Assembly: GCA_016234925.1 (NCBI GenBank)
Contig: JACRNI010000033.1
Span: 1-53,573, forward strand
Length of the DNA stretch: 53,573 nt
Source of the DNA: Deltaproteobacteria bacterium
Lineage (GTDB): Bacteria; Desulfobacterota; GWC2-55-46; UBA9637; GWC2-42-11
Reading direction: 5' to 3'
The notes under the pieces are model-generated. The model was not told where the DNA came from. It made no database searches and saw only the letters and a list, made by a program, of their open reading frames with translations. The position numbers and the translations under genes were made by a program. Every line of letters starts with the position of its first letter. Position 1 is the stretch's first letter. Shown here piece by piece: positions 18,462-28,567 of this stretch.

Positions 18462-19430
18462 TCACCTGAAAATACCCTTTGTGTCTCTTTGTGGCATGAA
18501 TGTTTCAGATTTACCATTATTTTCCTCCCCCCTCTCCCCATAGATTATCATTTCCCTGCCTATGTTATGCCTTGCCATAGTTTTATACATATCCTTTTTA
18601 AAATCATTTAATATCGGCTCATTCAACATAATATCCAGCCTCTTTCTCTTTGCATGGCACTCCCTGCCGAGTTTATCATTCCCAACATAATTGTCGCCCA
18701 TGAGCAAAAACATATCAATTGGAAACATCGCTGCCCTTTCAATAATCTTAAAGCCAGCCTTTTTTAATAAATTTTCAAGGCTATCGTAGTCAAAATAATT
18801 TATATGATGCGGCGGCGCAAGCCAGTATGGTTTGAAACCAAGTTTTTCTCTCAAGACCTTTTGAAAAGGGTTATAGTCATTCGGAACAACAACACAGATA
18901 ATGCCTTTATCATCCAATAGACTGTAAGCCTTTTTGCAAAGGTTTATCGGGTCAGGGATGTGTTCTAAAACCTCTGAAAGATGGATAACATCAAACCTTT
19001 TTTTGCCAAAATCCATCTCATTTAAAAAGACGTTCTCTATATCAAGTCCAAGTGATTTTGCATATTTTGCAGCCTGTTTTGACGGCTCAACTCCGAAACA
19101 TTTCCACCCCCTTTCTTTGCCTCTCTTTAGAAAAAACCCAGACCCGCAGCCTATATCAAGAATGTTTCTTCTGTTTTTCGCAAGGTGTTCTTCAAAAAAA
19201 TCATACCTGTCATCATAGACAGTATTCCACGATTCGATGTCTTCCACAGTGCGCTCAATGTATAAAGGTTTTTCCTCTGTGTAATATTCATCTCTATAAA
19301 CCTTGTCTAATTCCGCCTGTGTTGGAACAGGGTCAATATGCGCAAAACCGCACTGTGTGCAGTTGATGATGCTGTAGTCCTTTACCCTGTCTAATGTTTT
19401 GCCAATGTGTTTCATAAAAATTGGGTTCAT
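18462..19430 (-). CDS. class I SAM-dependent methyltransferase
   Basis: NCTQCGFAHIDPVP; ILDIGCGSGFFLKRGKERGWKCFGVEPS; start placed at MNPIFMKHIGKTLDRV because upstream ORF sequence is repeat-derived. Confidence 0.82.
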   Translation of the reverse strand: MNPIFMKHIGKTLDRVKDYSIINCTQCGFAHIDPVPTQAELDKVYRDEYYTEEKPLYIERTVEDIESWNTVYDDRYDFFEEHLAKNRRNILDIGCGSGFFLKRGKERGWKCFGVEPSKQAAKYAKSLGLDIENVFLNEMDFGKKRFDVIHLSEVLEHIPDPINLCKKAYSLLDDKGIICVVVPNDYNPFQKVLREKLGFKPYWLAPPHHINYFDYDSLENLLKKAGFKIIERAAMFPIDMFLLMGDNYVGNDKLGRECHAKRKRLDIMLNEPILNDFKKDMYKTMARHNIGREMIIYGERGEENNGKSETFMPQRDTKGIFR

Positions 19431-19439
19431 GGATCCAAG

Positions 19440-19493
19440 GTAGCCGCAGGCTTTATGCCTGCGATAAAACGCAACCGTAAAGGTTGCGGCTAC
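19440..19493. repeat. BIME-like paired hairpin supplying the pseG stop codon
   Basis: gtagccgcaggctttatgcctgcg...cgcaaccgtaaaggttgcggctac; pseG ends GTC TGG TAG inside it. Confidence 0.85.
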
Positions 19494-20587
19494 CAGACCC
19501 CTTCGACCACTTTTGCTATCCTTTCCGCGCCTTTGCCGCTTATCAAATCCCAACCCTTCTGCCTCATCTTAAGCCACAAGTCTTTATTTTTTATAAAATC
19601 ATTGACTGCGCTGCATATATCCTTTTCAGTTACATCCTTATAATAACCAAGCGGGAGGTTCATTCCCAATTCTTTATATGTATCCATGTCCTTTTTATCC
19701 TCTAAATAATTGGCAACAATTATTGCAGGCACGCCTACTAAAGCCAGTTCATAAAGCGTAGTTCCAAGCGCGGTTATTGCAATATGTGAATCTGCCATAA
19801 TATCTGACAAATCATCTTGACCTCTGAAAAATAAAATCCCCGCATCATTCTCTTTTTCTATCTTATCAAGGACTTCATCTTTGGATGAAGCAGGGCCAAT
19901 AACAACCCTGATTTCAATCGGTTCTTTTATCTTTTTTAATACCGAAACAACCATGCCTGTAAGCCTGTTTGGGTCAGCCCCGCCCATTGTTACAAGTATC
20001 TTAAACGGCAGGGAATGATTCAAAGCCTTTTTTCTTGCATTTATAAATGCCTCATCAATGGGGATGTAATCTCCGCCTGAATAGTTTTTGCCTTTAAACT
20101 TGTCCCCGCAATCTTTAAGCAGGGAACCGTTCCAATCTATATCATCTATAGGAATTAGTGAAGGAAATATATTTACATCTGCCTCAAGCCTTGCATCCGT
20201 TGTATTGTCCATTAGTATCACTTTGCATCCTGCATTTTTTAGTTTCTGTAAAACCTTTGAGACATCCTTCTTTGTGTCAATAAATACGGTTTTGAGTTCC
20301 AAAATAACATCAGGGATATTTTTGAAATCCCCCATGTGCCATTTAAAACCATTCTTCTTAACCCTTTCAATAACAGCGCTGTCATTGTTTATTATAAAAA
20401 CAGGCTCGCAACCCTTTTTTCTCAAAGCCTTTGCAATTACAATGCATCTGCATACATGCCCCATGCCTATGCCAAAACCGCCTTCTGTCCAGATAAAAAT
20501 CCCCCCCCTCACCCTTCCCTCTCCCCTATGGGGAGAGGATTTAGGTGAGGGGCATTTTCTACCAAATACATCCGAAGGTTGCTTCAT
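19490..20587 (-). CDS. pseG: PseG-like UDP-2,4-diacetamido-2,4,6-trideoxy-beta-L-altropyranose hydrolase
   Basis: GFGIGMGHVCRCIVIAKAL; TMGGADPNRLTGMV; ITALGTTLYELALVGVPAI; N-terminus carries an in-frame repeat (PSPKSSPHRGEGRVRGG). Confidence 0.82.
   Translation of the reverse strand: MKQPSDVFGRKCPSPKSSPHRGEGRVRGGIFIWTEGGFGIGMGHVCRCIVIAKALRKKGCEPVFIINNDSAVIERVKKNGFKWHMGDFKNIPDVILELKTVFIDTKKDVSKVLQKLKNAGCKVILMDNTTDARLEADVNIFPSLIPIDDIDWNGSLLKDCGDKFKGKNYSGGDYIPIDEAFINARKKALNHSLPFKILVTMGGADPNRLTGMVVSVLKKIKEPIEIRVVIGPASSKDEVLDKIEKENDAGILFFRGQDDLSDIMADSHIAITALGTTLYELALVGVPAIIVANYLEDKKDMDTYKELGMNLPLGYYKDVTEKDICSAVNDFIKNKDLWLKMRQKGWDLISGKGAERIAKVVEGVW
20502..20556. repeat. CCTCACCC...GGTGAGG palindrome within the pseG N-terminus
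   Basis: cccccctcacccttccctctcccctatggggagaggatttaggtgaggggc. Confidence 0.85.
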
Positions 20588-21615
20588 GTTAAATTTACAA
20601 ACCTTCTCTTTTCTGACGACTCTTTAATTGCAAGGGCAAGTTTAAGCGTCCTCTTGCCTTCATCTAAATCTATTAACGGCTGTTTTTTATTTTTAAGGCA
20701 GTCTAAAAAATATTTTGTTTCTTTCACATACATCGCATTGATTTCAAAATTTACCTTTTCCTGAATCCAGTTCTTTTTTTTAACATCATATCTTTCAATA
20801 AGCCCTGTTGAAAAATCGCATCTTATAGTCCCCTTCTCGCCTGCAATAACCATCCTGTGCTGTCCTGCCCTTTGTAGAAAATCAGTGGATGCAGAGACAT
20901 AAAAACCTTTTTTCATCTTGAATATGCCGGCAACTATATCATCCGCATCAATCTCAAGACTGCTTATCTTATCAACAAATGCTGCAACTTCCTTGACATC
21001 GCCAAAAAGCCATCTTATATTGTCAAACCCGTGGATGCTTGTAAGCAAAACCCCGCCCCCGAGTTTTTTATGCGCAGCATATTCCTTTCTGTAATCCATG
21101 TTCGGATGCCAGTCAGGGAGATAATGACCGCCATAATAATTCACATGATATATTTTGCCAATAGCCTTTTTATCCAGCATTGACTTTATTTTCAAAAACA
21201 CAGGATGAAACCTGTAGCACATTGCCATCATTGCAATGAGTTTTTTCTTTTTTGCAATTTTAATAAGTTCATCAACACCATCCATCTTGTGAGATAATGG
21301 CTTTTCTATAAAAAGATTTATGCCTGCCTTTGCGCAATCCATAGCCATTGGCACATGCAAACTGGACGGGGTTGCAATGACAGCAGCAGTTATGTCTTTG
21401 TTTTCTTTTATAGCCTTTTTATAATCAATATAAATATTTTCTATGCTGAATTCTTTTTTTATTTTTTCAAGCCTTTCTGCAGATGTATCACAAAGGATAA
21501 AATCCCTAACACCAAGCGCCAGAAGATTTTTTAAATGCCTCTGCCCAATAGAGCCGCAGCCGATGATGATAAACCTTTTTTTTGAATTTTGCATTTTGAG
21601 TTTTGACTGTTGCAT
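20584..21615 (-). CDS. Gfo/Idh/MocA family oxidoreductase
   Basis: RFIIIGCGSIGQRHLKNLLALG; NLFIEKPLSH. Confidence 0.88.
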   Translation of the reverse strand: MQQSKLKMQNSKKRFIIIGCGSIGQRHLKNLLALGVRDFILCDTSAERLEKIKKEFSIENIYIDYKKAIKENKDITAAVIATPSSLHVPMAMDCAKAGINLFIEKPLSHKMDGVDELIKIAKKKKLIAMMAMCYRFHPVFLKIKSMLDKKAIGKIYHVNYYGGHYLPDWHPNMDYRKEYAAHKKLGGGVLLTSIHGFDNIRWLFGDVKEVAAFVDKISSLEIDADDIVAGIFKMKKGFYVSASTDFLQRAGQHRMVIAGEKGTIRCDFSTGLIERYDVKKKNWIQEKVNFEINAMYVKETKYFLDCLKNKKQPLIDLDEGKRTLKLALAIKESSEKRRFVNLT

Positions 21616-22914
21616 TTAATTTCTCTGCCTGAACACCACACCAACCTTCTCCCCCTCCATAAACGGGTCAACACTGCCTGCATCAATCGCCTTTTTCATA
21701 ATCTTCAATGCCTCATATGATGCGTCAATGGTTTTTTTTATGTCTTCTTCTGAATGGGAATAACTTATGAAAACAGGGCCGCCAAATAGTATCCCCCTCT
21801 TAACAGTCTCCTGCAAAAACAAACTCTTGAATTCAAGGGAATCCCTGCCCTCGCTGTCCTTTGCGGCAATATGCCCTCTTACATACTGTCCGCCTATTTC
21901 AAAGGGAACATTCAAGTCTTTGGCAATCTTATTCACACCTTCATGCAGTTTTCTGCCAATATCCCAGATATGCTTTAAAACAGGCTTTGTCCGCAGTTCA
22001 TTTATAGTCGCCTTTGCAGCAGCAAGCCCCAATGTGTCGCCTGAATATGTCATTGAAAAAAACACCTCTTTTAACTCATTCATATATTCTTTTTTGCCGA
22101 CTACTGCTGATATTGGAATGCCGTTTGCCATACCCTTTCCAAAACACGCCAGATCAGGCGTTACATTATAATATTCCTGCGCGCCGCCTAATGCAAATCT
22201 AAAGCCAGTAACAATCTCATCCATTATAAACAATGCGCCGTTTTTATGGGCAGCATCCTTTATCTGCTGCAAAAAGTTTTTTCCATTAGTAACAGCAGGC
22301 TCTTTGCCCGGCACCTCCATTATTACACAGGCTATTTTATCTGGATATTCGCTGAATAGTTTTTCAAGGCTGGAGATATTGTTGTATTCAAAGGCATGCA
22401 TGAATTCTGCGTAAACCTTTGGTATGCCTTTGTTTCTGGGTGTTGTAACAGCAAACCAGTCCTGACACCCGTGGTAGCCGCAGTATGCAATGTGGTCTCT
22501 GCCTGTTGCCGCCCTTGCAATCTTTACGCTCGCAGATGTTGCATCTGCGCCATTCTTTGCAAACCTGACCATCTCTGCGCAGGGAATCATATCAACAAGG
22601 AGTTCGGCAACCTCTACCTCAAGCGTGTGCATGAGCGTAAATGTCGTGCCTTCTCTGAGTTGCTTAATAACAGCATCAACAACCGGAGGATAATCGTAGC
22701 CAAGCAGGATTGGGCCAAGCGCTAATGGATAATCAATATATTCATTGCCGTCAACATCCCAAACATGAGAGCCTTTGCCTTTTTGCAGATACTTCGGCGT
22801 AACGCCTCTTACAAACTGGTCAGGGCCCTTGCTCAAGGTCTGTGTGCCGCATGGTATAATCTTCTCTGCCCTCTGCCAAAGGTCTTCTGATAATGGAAAT
22901 TTTACCCTCATCAA
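21616..22914 (-). CDS. class III aminotransferase (glutamate-1-semialdehyde aminomutase-like)
   Basis: LFIMDEIVTGFRFALGGAQEYYNVTPDLACFGKGMANGIPISAVVGKKEYM. Confidence 0.88.
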   Translation of the reverse strand: MMRVKFPLSEDLWQRAEKIIPCGTQTLSKGPDQFVRGVTPKYLQKGKGSHVWDVDGNEYIDYPLALGPILLGYDYPPVVDAVIKQLREGTTFTLMHTLEVEVAELLVDMIPCAEMVRFAKNGADATSASVKIARAATGRDHIAYCGYHGCQDWFAVTTPRNKGIPKVYAEFMHAFEYNNISSLEKLFSEYPDKIACVIMEVPGKEPAVTNGKNFLQQIKDAAHKNGALFIMDEIVTGFRFALGGAQEYYNVTPDLACFGKGMANGIPISAVVGKKEYMNELKEVFFSMTYSGDTLGLAAAKATINELRTKPVLKHIWDIGRKLHEGVNKIAKDLNVPFEIGGQYVRGHIAAKDSEGRDSLEFKSLFLQETVKRGILFGGPVFISYSHSEEDIKKTIDASYEALKIMKKAIDAGSVDPFMEGEKVGVVFRQRN

Positions 22915-22928
22915 GCCTCCTGATAGAT

Positions 22929-23003
22929 GATTACACAGATTTTTTAAAAAAAGCGATTACACAGATTTAAAAAAGTAATCGTGTTGCCTGAATCTGTGTA
23001 ATC
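22929..23003. repeat. GATTACACAGATT repeats (locus 3) upstream of the aminotransferase
   Basis: gattacacagatttttt...gattacacagattt...aatctgtgtaatc; nearly identical compound block at 40932..41027. Confidence 0.9.
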
Positions 23004-23277
23004 ATAGTATCTCCTGTTTATCAATCTCCATGTCTGATATTTGCAACTATTATGCCACAAAACATTGACATTAAAACTAGAGAACTAACTTATTGATATT
23101 GCTTGATAATTATGAGATTTGCAGGATTTCAAATGGAAAAGATAATTTAAATTTAGAAAAAATTCTAGGTAAAGGCTGTCAAATATATGACTTCATTAGA
23201 AAAGTTTGGGGCAAAAAATGCTCGCCAGTATAACTATTATACCGAATCTGCATAATTTACAAAACTACCGCCATCGC

Positions 23278-23399
23278 ACGAAAGCAAGAAATGGCTTTAG
23301 ACAAGGCGGACGACGAGGAAAACCGCAGGCATACTTTTATAGTATGTTGAGGATTTTTCGAGGAGTCCAACACAGTATAAAGGCATTTATTGCTTTCGT
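23278..23399. repeat. Large palindromic element (P3 class) abutting the fabI stop
   Basis: ACGAAAGCAA...TTGCTTTCGT ends; centre ggcatacttttatagtatgttgagg. Confidence 0.8.
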
Positions 23400-23400
23400 A

Positions 23401-24168
23401 TTACATCCCCACAATATTATACCCTGCATCCACATATATAACCTCGCCTGTTACGCCGCTTGACAGGCTGCTTGAAAGATAAAGCGCGGTGTTTGCAACA
23501 TCCTCTGTAGTAATATTTCTTTTTAGAGGCGCCTTGTTTTCAACAGCATGGAGCATGTCTTTAAAACCGCTTATGCCCATTGCAGCAAGGGTCTTTATAG
23601 GCCCTGCTGATATTGCATTTACCCTGATATTTTTCTGCCCCAGGTCTGCTGCAAGATATTTCACGCTCGCCTCAAGCGCAGCCTTTGCAACGCCCATTAC
23701 ATTGTAATTCGGCACAACCTTTTCGCTTCCGTAGTATGTCATTGTTATAATACTCCCGTTGTTTGTCATAAGGGGATACGCCCTCTTTGCAAGCGCAACC
23801 AATGAATATGCGCTTACATCCATTGCAAGTTTAAAGCCTTCTCTTGATGTGTCAACAAACATGCCTTTTAATTCTTCCTTGTTTGCAAATGCAATTGAAT
23901 GGATAAGTATGTCAAGACTTCCCCACTGCTGTTTTATGTTTTCAAACACAGCATCTATCTCGCTGTCATTTGTTACATCGCATGGCAGAATAACCTTTGA
24001 ACTCACTGACTCTGCAAGGGGTCTTACCCTGCTTTCAAGCGCAGCGCCTGCATATGTAAATGCAAGTTCACAGCCTTCTTTATGCAAGGCCTGCGCGATT
24101 GCCCACGCAATGCTCCTTTCATTCGCAACGCCGAATATCACTGCCTTTTTATTATCAAGCATGCCCAT
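23401..24168 (-). CDS. fabI: enoyl-[acyl-carrier-protein] reductase FabI
   Basis: [63 protein letters not shown]. Confidence 0.93.
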   Translation of the reverse strand: MGMLDNKKAVIFGVANERSIAWAIAQALHKEGCELAFTYAGAALESRVRPLAESVSSKVILPCDVTNDSEIDAVFENIKQQWGSLDILIHSIAFANKEELKGMFVDTSREGFKLAMDVSAYSLVALAKRAYPLMTNNGSIITMTYYGSEKVVPNYNVMGVAKAALEASVKYLAADLGQKNIRVNAISAGPIKTLAAMGISGFKDMLHAVENKAPLKRNITTEDVANTALYLSSSLSSGVTGEVIYVDAGYNIVGM

Positions 24169-24204
24169 TAAAAAAACCTCCGTATTAGAATTTCCAGCAA
24201 TTTA

Positions 24205-24328
24205 TACAGAGCGTCATAACTTTACATACCTGCGTTGCTCCTCGGCTCGTCGCTGCGGCGTATACTGGAAATACGCCTCACTCCTCGCCTTCGTCGCGCC
24301 TTGGTCTGTTTTGTTCTAACGCTCTGTA
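24205..24328. repeat. Large palindromic element (P3 class) in the fabI-galT divergent intergenic region
   Basis: tacagagcg...cgctctgta terminal repeats; centre gcggcgtatactggaaatacgcc. Confidence 0.75.
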
Positions 24329-24413
24329 TGCTGTTCTGCTTATAACGCTGTGTATAGCATTCCCCGCATATTTTTTCAATTGATTTATTGCAAAATTTTG
24401 CTATCATTCTATC

Positions 24414-25409
24414 ATGCCTGAATTAAGACTAAATCTAGTAACAAGGGAATGGGTGGTTATTGCCCGTGAAAGGGCAAAAAAGCCGGAGGATTTTAAAAAG
24501 GCAGGCTATATAAAAAAAGAAATAGAGCCTTTTATTGATACATGCCCTTTCTGCCCGGGAAACGAATCAAAAACCCTTGGCGAGATATTCAGGATTTCTG
24601 CTGGGAAAGACTGGAAGGTCAGGGTTGTGCCGAATAGATTCCCTGTGTTTTCCGCCGCAGGCGAAAGGCTCAGAAAAACAGACGGGCTTAAACGAATGGT
24701 AAGCGGAGTAGGCGCGCATGAGGTTATAATAGAAACCCCGCTTCACAATATGACAACTGCGCTCCTTCCTGTTGAACAAACAACTGACATTATCAGGACA
24801 TACAAAAACCGTTTTATTTCGCTGCATCAGGATCCAAGGATTGAGCATGTTATAATCTTTAAAAATCACGGAGAAGGCGCAGGCGTATCTGTTGAACATC
24901 CGCACTCTCAGGTAATTGCAGTGCCAATAATACCTATTCAATTCAGAGACAGGTTTGAGTCTGCCGCTCATTTTTTCGATGACACGGGCGAGTGCCTTAT
25001 GTGCATGACAATAAGAAAGGAAAAAGAGGAAGGGACAAGGGTTATTCTGGACACCGAACACTTTCTGACATTCATTCCATATGCCGCCTTATCGCCGTTT
25101 CACACATGGATATTTCCAAAAAGGCATTCAGCATCATTCTCTGACATAACAGATTTAGAAATCAAAGACCTTGCCAACACATTAAAAACAATACTTTCAA
25201 AACTTTACTATGGTCTTGACAACCCTGATTTTAATTATGTATTACGCTCTCACAGGCCAAGAGACTGCGATATGGAATATTTTCACTGGTATATAAGCAT
25301 TGTTCCGAGGCTGTCAAAAGAGGCAGGCTTTGAACTGGGCAGCGGCATGTACATCAACCCCAGCATCCCTGAAGAAAATGCAAGATTTTTGAGAGAAGTG
25401 AAGGTTTAG
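24414..25409 (+). CDS. galT: galactose-1-phosphate uridylyltransferase
   Basis: PELRLNLVTREWVVIARERAKKPEDF; CPFCPGNE; VSVEHPHSQVIAVPIIP. Confidence 0.92.
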   Translation: MPELRLNLVTREWVVIARERAKKPEDFKKAGYIKKEIEPFIDTCPFCPGNESKTLGEIFRISAGKDWKVRVVPNRFPVFSAAGERLRKTDGLKRMVSGVGAHEVIIETPLHNMTTALLPVEQTTDIIRTYKNRFISLHQDPRIEHVIIFKNHGEGAGVSVEHPHSQVIAVPIIPIQFRDRFESAAHFFDDTGECLMCMTIRKEKEEGTRVILDTEHFLTFIPYAALSPFHTWIFPKRHSASFSDITDLEIKDLANTLKTILSKLYYGLDNPDFNYVLRSHRPRDCDMEYFHWYISIVPRLSKEAGFELGSGMYINPSIPEENARFLREVKV

Positions 25410-26626
25410 TCGGTTGTCAAAAAATGCAACTGCATTTTTTTGGGTTTACACTGAAATATTCTCACCAGAAAATCATTGACCAGTTCAATCAGATTTTTCG
25501 TTGATTGTTTTATTTTCAAAACCGCGTCTTTCGCGGAATCGGGCAATTGGCCGAAAGAACCGCCGTAAAGCAATTCGCTGAAACCTTTTATAATCGCCAT
25601 CGGCGCCTTGATTTGATGCGAAGCGAATGAAAGAAATTCCGATTTGAATCTGTTTAATTCATCAAGCTGTTTATTAACGGCTTGAAACATTTTAGCCAAA
25701 ATCATTAATTCCTCGCGCTGTTGGTCTTGTTTTCTGATGCTGTGGACGAGAAAATAACTGAAAATACTGACCAAAACCAAAGTGATTCCCGCCACCGGCC
25801 GCATTGTGGCGGTATCGCTGATAAAAAGAAGCGAAGCAACCAAAAGCCACAAAGCGACAATCAAAACATTCGCGCCAATGAGTTTAATGTTGAAGGTTTT
25901 GAATTTGACAATAGAATAAGCAAGAAAACCGATAAAAATTGACATTCCGAAATAACCATATTGTTCAAGTCGCCAATTTTGAGTGAAACTCTGAGTAATA
26001 TTCCCCCATTCCAATCCTATTAAAAATAGCAATATACCGATTGTAATATATAAAATCTGTTTCCTTAAAGCAGCATCTTTTTTGACTTGTGTATATCTTA
26101 AAATTGATAAAATAATAATCCAAGAAATAAAAATGAATTCTATTATAATACTATAATAAATAATTGAACCTTCTCCCACTGCTCTATCACAATTTGTAAA
26201 ATCAAAAAATTCTAATGTGAATATGGTTGACAGCCTTATTATCATTGGTAATAATAATCCACTAATAACTAATTTCCCAAAAAAACTTAAATCTTTCTTT
26301 TCTATAAATATATATATTAAATAAAAACCAAGTGCGTAAATTATAGGATCTAATAATATAAGTACAGACCAAAAAAACATTGTATAGTACGATTTTTCAG
26401 TTGCCCATAAAATCAAATCAAAAAATAGCCATAATGAAAAAGAGAGAACAATAGAAATCAATATCTTATTGATTAAAAGTTTCCTACTTTTTAAGAAAAT
26501 CAATAAACCCAGCGCTAATGAAACTAAAATAGGTACTAAATGAGAATAATAAACTAAATGGTTAAAAACATTGCCTGAAAATATCAAAAATTTCGCCGTA
26601 TCCCAATTACAAATTGATGTGTCCAT
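25406..26626 (-). pseudogene. Histidine kinase with N-terminal 7TM region, truncated after HisKA (no HATPase domain)
   Basis: SHQIKAPMAIIKGFSELLYG...LIELVNDFL then unrelated tail VRIFQCKPKKMQLHFLTTD*. Confidence 0.75.
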
Positions 26627-26629
26627 ATT

Positions 26630-27122
26630 TTATAAATTTTTATGATATTTCTTTAAGTATACTTTTTTAAAGTAAGTTGGTATATACGGCAAATACTTTT
26701 TAAAAGTTTTTATTGGTAAAAACTGGATTGAACTAATTATTTTTCTGCAACCTCTTTGCTCACAACAACATTTCATCTTCCAAAAAACATCATGCTCAGA
26801 AATAGAATAATCAAAGGTTATTTCTTTGTCTTTCCTGATATTTTTTAATGCCACAAAAGTGATATTACCTTTAATACCGGCGTTTGGATTGCAAGAAATG
26901 GTTTATAAAACCAAAAGGGGTTCCGGCTATATCTATCCATACATTCTCGCCTATTCCAATCCAATTCGGCCCCATTTGAGATTCTTCAGCGTTTTTAGCA
27001 TCTGTTGTAAATTTTTTAATCAATCCCTTTGCAGTAAAAATTGTTTCTCCTTTTTTAATATCTTTTTCCGCAAAAATTCCTTTTCCTTGTGTTTTACTTT
27101 TTTTAATATAAATTTTTGCCAT
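26630..27122 (-). pseudogene. SET domain protein split by a one-nt frameshift near 26896..26898
   Basis: 27122..26871 ends GFINHFLQSKRRY*; removing one T restores GFINHSCNPNAGIKGNITFVALKNIRKDKEITFDYSISE into the 26854..26630 ORF. Confidence 0.8.
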
Positions 27123-27125
27123 AAT

Positions 27126-27809
27126 TTATTTAACAATAATCGGAGATATCATTGTTTTTGCTTTCCAATATTCACAATTTCTCGGTGGATTAACTCTTAC
27201 AATTGCTTTTTTAATATTTTTTAATTTAAATCCCGCTTCTTGCAACTTTTTTAAATGGGTTCTGCTGAAATTATTCACTTCATCGGAATAATAAGTAAAA
27301 ATTCCGCCTGATTTTAATTTTCTGTAAGCAAAAGGAAAAAAGATAAAATGAATTTTATCAAATTCTTTTTCAGTTAAAGGAAAAGTGTCAAATAAAATTC
27401 CGTCAATACTCTCATCGGGAATTTTATCTATCACTTCTTCCCAAAATCCCTCTAAAATTTCGGTTTTATATTTTGCTTTCTTTGCGAATTGTCTCGCCTT
27501 TTTAGCCACTTCTTTATTTGCCTCAATAATAATGTGTTTTTTAATGTTATGCCGTTGAATAAATCCCGCTGAAATTCCCATTCCAAAACCCAATTCTAAA
27601 ACAGTCCCGCCTTTTAAAGTGGATATTCTTGCCAACTCTTTCATATACGGAGTTTCCCAATCTTCCATAACCGCTTGATCAAAAATTTTTAATTCGTGGT
27701 CGGAATAATCCGCTTTAGCCGTTTTCCAATCAGACTTTTTATTTATCTTGTCCATTTTCTCTTTCAATCCTCTCTCCCATTTTGTTTTAAGCGCATTTTT
27801 ATTTTTCAT
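27126..27809 (-). CDS. guanidinoacetate N-methyltransferase (GAMT)-like methyltransferase
   Basis: WETPYMKELARISTLKGGTVLELGFGMGISAGFIQ...HIIIEANKEV...DGILFDTFPLTE...PPRNCEYWKAKTMISPIIVK follows vertebrate GAMT motif by motif (recalled, not aligned). Start trimmed to MKNKNALKTKWERG. Confidence 0.75.
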   Translation of the reverse strand: MKNKNALKTKWERGLKEKMDKINKKSDWKTAKADYSDHELKIFDQAVMEDWETPYMKELARISTLKGGTVLELGFGMGISAGFIQRHNIKKHIIIEANKEVAKKARQFAKKAKYKTEILEGFWEEVIDKIPDESIDGILFDTFPLTEKEFDKIHFIFFPFAYRKLKSGGIFTYYSDEVNNFSRTHLKKLQEAGFKLKNIKKAIVRVNPPRNCEYWKAKTMISPIIVK

Positions 27810-27813
27810 AAAT

Positions 27814-28053
27814 TTATTTCTTTTTTTCTTTTGCGTTTTTTGCCACATATTCGTCAAATTCAATGGCTATAACTTTTTTTGCCCCTGCTCGTGCCGCAAA
27901 AAGGGCGAGGATTCCGGAGCCAGTCCCCATATCCAAAACAATATGACTCGGCTTAACCGCCCTTTTTATCGCCACTTCAAAACCCCTTGTCCTTTTTTCA
28001 TCTACAAGACATTCATTCACTAAATCTATTTCACTGAAAGCTTGTTCAGGCAT
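27814..28053 (-). pseudogene. Fragment of a PRMT/PrmA-like methyltransferase
   Basis: DLVNECLVDEKRTRGFEVAIKRAVKPSHIVLDMGTGSGILALFAARAGAKKVIAIEFDEYVAKNAKEKKK*, stops shortly after the SAM-binding motif. Confidence 0.65.
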
Positions 28054-28303
28054 AAATGTTTAACCTTATTATTCCCTCTCCCCTTGTGGGAGAGGCGGGT
28101 ACCCATACAAAGTATGGGTGGGGTGAGGGGGATTAAAATAATTTTCACCCTCCCCTTAATCCCCTCCCGTCAAGGGAGGGGAGATATTCTGCGCTCTCTG
28201 CTGCATATAATTCCTATGTTGTTTTTTTGGTGGGCGCAGCACATCCTGCTTACTATTCAATTTTTAAGTTTGACACCTTTGCAGCCTATTTGATAAGATT
28301 GCC

Positions 28304-28567
28304 ATGTATCTAAACATTGGAGATGATATGATTACCGTTAAATCAAGCAAAAAAGACCTGATTGCCTTTCCCGAAAACCTCCTGAATAAACTTGGTATAA
28401 AAGAAGGGGAAAAGATTGATGTAAGGGCAAAAAAGGGCTCACTTGTTATCATTAAAGAGGCAGAAGAATTTTTTGCCCTGGAGGGTTCACTTAAAGATGT
28501 TGACATTGAAACCCCCATTAATGAACTTCGCAAGGATTGGGAAAAGTGGAAACCAGAATTATTGTAG
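28304..28567 (+). CDS. AbrB-type antitoxin (VapB-like)
   Basis: MITVKSSKKDLIAFPENLLNKLGIKEGEKIDVRAKKGSLVI; overlaps the downstream PIN gene. Confidence 0.8.
   Translation: MYLNIGDDMITVKSSKKDLIAFPENLLNKLGIKEGEKIDVRAKKGSLVIIKEAEEFFALEGSLKDVDIETPINELRKDWEKWKPELL

Noticed and set aside
18191-18541. 116-aa ORF as one protein
   Set aside because: Composite of a LivK-like fragment, a BIME and a gctcgtgagggttt-type repeat also found near 31512; not a coherent protein.
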